In this document: positions 63,587-64,000 of the stretch, piece by piece
Position numbering within the stretch: position 1 is the stretch's first letter
How the letters are laid out: each line of letters opens with the position of its first letter
Assembly (NCBI RefSeq): GCF_013377275.1
Contig: NZ_CP016615.1
Span: 434,001-498,000, forward strand
DNA from: Vespertiliibacter pulmonis
GTDB taxonomy: Bacteria; Pseudomonadota; Gammaproteobacteria; Enterobacterales; Pasteurellaceae
Length of the DNA: 64,000 bases
Direction: 5' to 3'
The notes under the pieces: model-generated
Databases searched by the model: none
What the model saw: only the letters and a program-made list of their open reading frames with translations
Told to the model about the DNA's origin: nothing
Program-made: the position numbers and the translations under genes

Positions 63587-64000
63587 ATGAATGTATTAGA
63601 ACGTTATATCGGTAAAACTATCCTTGGTTCAATACTGCTCACCCTATTTTTACTGGTAGGATTAGGCGCTATTATCAAATTTGTCGAAGAATTTCGTGCT
63701 GTTGGACAGGGATCTTACGATGGCTTACACGCAGCCTATTACACTTTTTTAACAATCCCTAAAGATATTGAAACGTTTTTCCCAATTGCCGCTCTACTTG
63801 GTTCACTAATGGGACTTGGTGGATTAGCAAGTCGCAGTGAGTTAGTTGTAATGCAAGCCTCAGGTTTTTCACGTTTTCGGATTGGGCTTGCAGTAATGAA
63901 AACAGCTATTCCCCTTGTTATTTTTACGATGGTTATTGGTGAATGGGGTGTACCACAAACAGAACAATTTGCTCGCAATATGCGTTCCCTTGCTCAAAGC
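63587..64000 (+). CDS. lptG: LPS export permease LptG, N-terminal part only
   Basis: 138 codons from ATG 63587 run off the right edge. The N-terminus MNVLERYIGKTILGSILLTL with three hydrophobic segments and the coupling-helix region LASRSELVVMQASGFS is typical of LptG. It starts 5 nt after the lptF stop, with AGGGGTAATTTAG containing the ribosome site at the end of lptF. It is absent from ORF-only views because it has no stop in the window. Confidence 0.95.
   Translation, partial: MNVLERYIGKTILGSILLTLFLLVGLGAIIKFVEEFRAVGQGSYDGLHAAYYTFLTIPKDIETFFPIAALLGSLMGLGGLASRSELVVMQASGFSRFRIGLAVMKTAIPLVIFTMVIGEWGVPQTEQFARNMRSLAQS

Overview
The window is a chromosomal segment of a Pasteurellaceae bacterium. 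The gene content is that of an AT-rich gammaproteobacterium. The 9-mer ACAAGCGGT (or its complement) occurs at least 22 times in 64 kb, where about one would be expected by chance. This is the core of the DNA uptake signal sequence (USS) of the Actinobacillus pleuropneumoniae / Mannheimia / [Haemophilus] ducreyi branch (the Apl type), as opposed to the H. influenzae AAGTGCGGT type. Most genes are core housekeeping genes in recognisable gammaproteobacterial neighbourhoods, with a few accessory insertions.

Layout. 1-2155 (minus): start of the division and cell-wall cluster, mraZ-rsmH-ftsL-ftsI (ftsI runs off the left edge), with a three-repeat MraZ operator upstream. 2344-5305: fadR, nhaB, dsbB. 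5459-8010: metG and ndk. 8172-12325: fructose PTS operon fruB-fruK-fruA, in which FruB carries two tandem HPr domains. 12450-13867: kdsD-greB. 13955-16030: rluA-norM (minus). 16186-18612: a DUF533 protein and a membrane pentapeptide-repeat protein with a near-identical 15-bp repeat array. 18690-26341: rapA, an MFS transporter, dgt, rlmD and a TorD/DmsD-like chaperone. 26402-28315: nfo, an NlpC/P60 lipoprotein, and a UmuD-like protein without the autoprotease dyad under tandem LexA boxes. 28441-31701: pepB, a BASS transporter and a HAD phosphatase. 31973-33743: leuA behind a complete attenuator whose leader peptide uses each of the six leucine codons exactly once. 33792-40260: prfA, hupA, yjaG, hemE, argH, pepQ and tusA. 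40323-45605: a compact operon pepN-DUF805-engB-GT80 sialyltransferase, then rraB. 45679-48456: yggS, kdsC and pssA. 48681-52846: ribF-SMR exporter-ileS.

53081-58661 holds a complete rRNA operon on the minus strand: P1 promoter, boxA, 16S, tRNA-Ile(GAT), tRNA-Ala(TGC), boxA, 23S, 5S and terminator. 58801-64000 holds talB with a perfect-core CRP site, yhhQ behind a preQ1-I riboswitch, pepA (minus), lptF, and lptG, which runs off the right edge.

Themes. Several genes serve the envelope and lipooligosaccharide: kdsD and kdsC for KDO synthesis, lptF/lptG for LPS export, a GT80 sialyltransferase for possible terminal sialylation, pssA for phospholipid, and NlpC and FtsI for murein. Regulation can be read at several loci: MraZ repeats, LexA boxes, leucine attenuation, a preQ1 riboswitch, CRP and rRNA antitermination. 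At five convergent junctions the terminators are inverted pairs of USS cores, so uptake signals double as transcription terminators. The observations most worth following are the SOS-controlled dead UmuD-like protein, the six-codon leucine leader, the expandable pentapeptide array and the sialyltransferase inserted in the engB operon.
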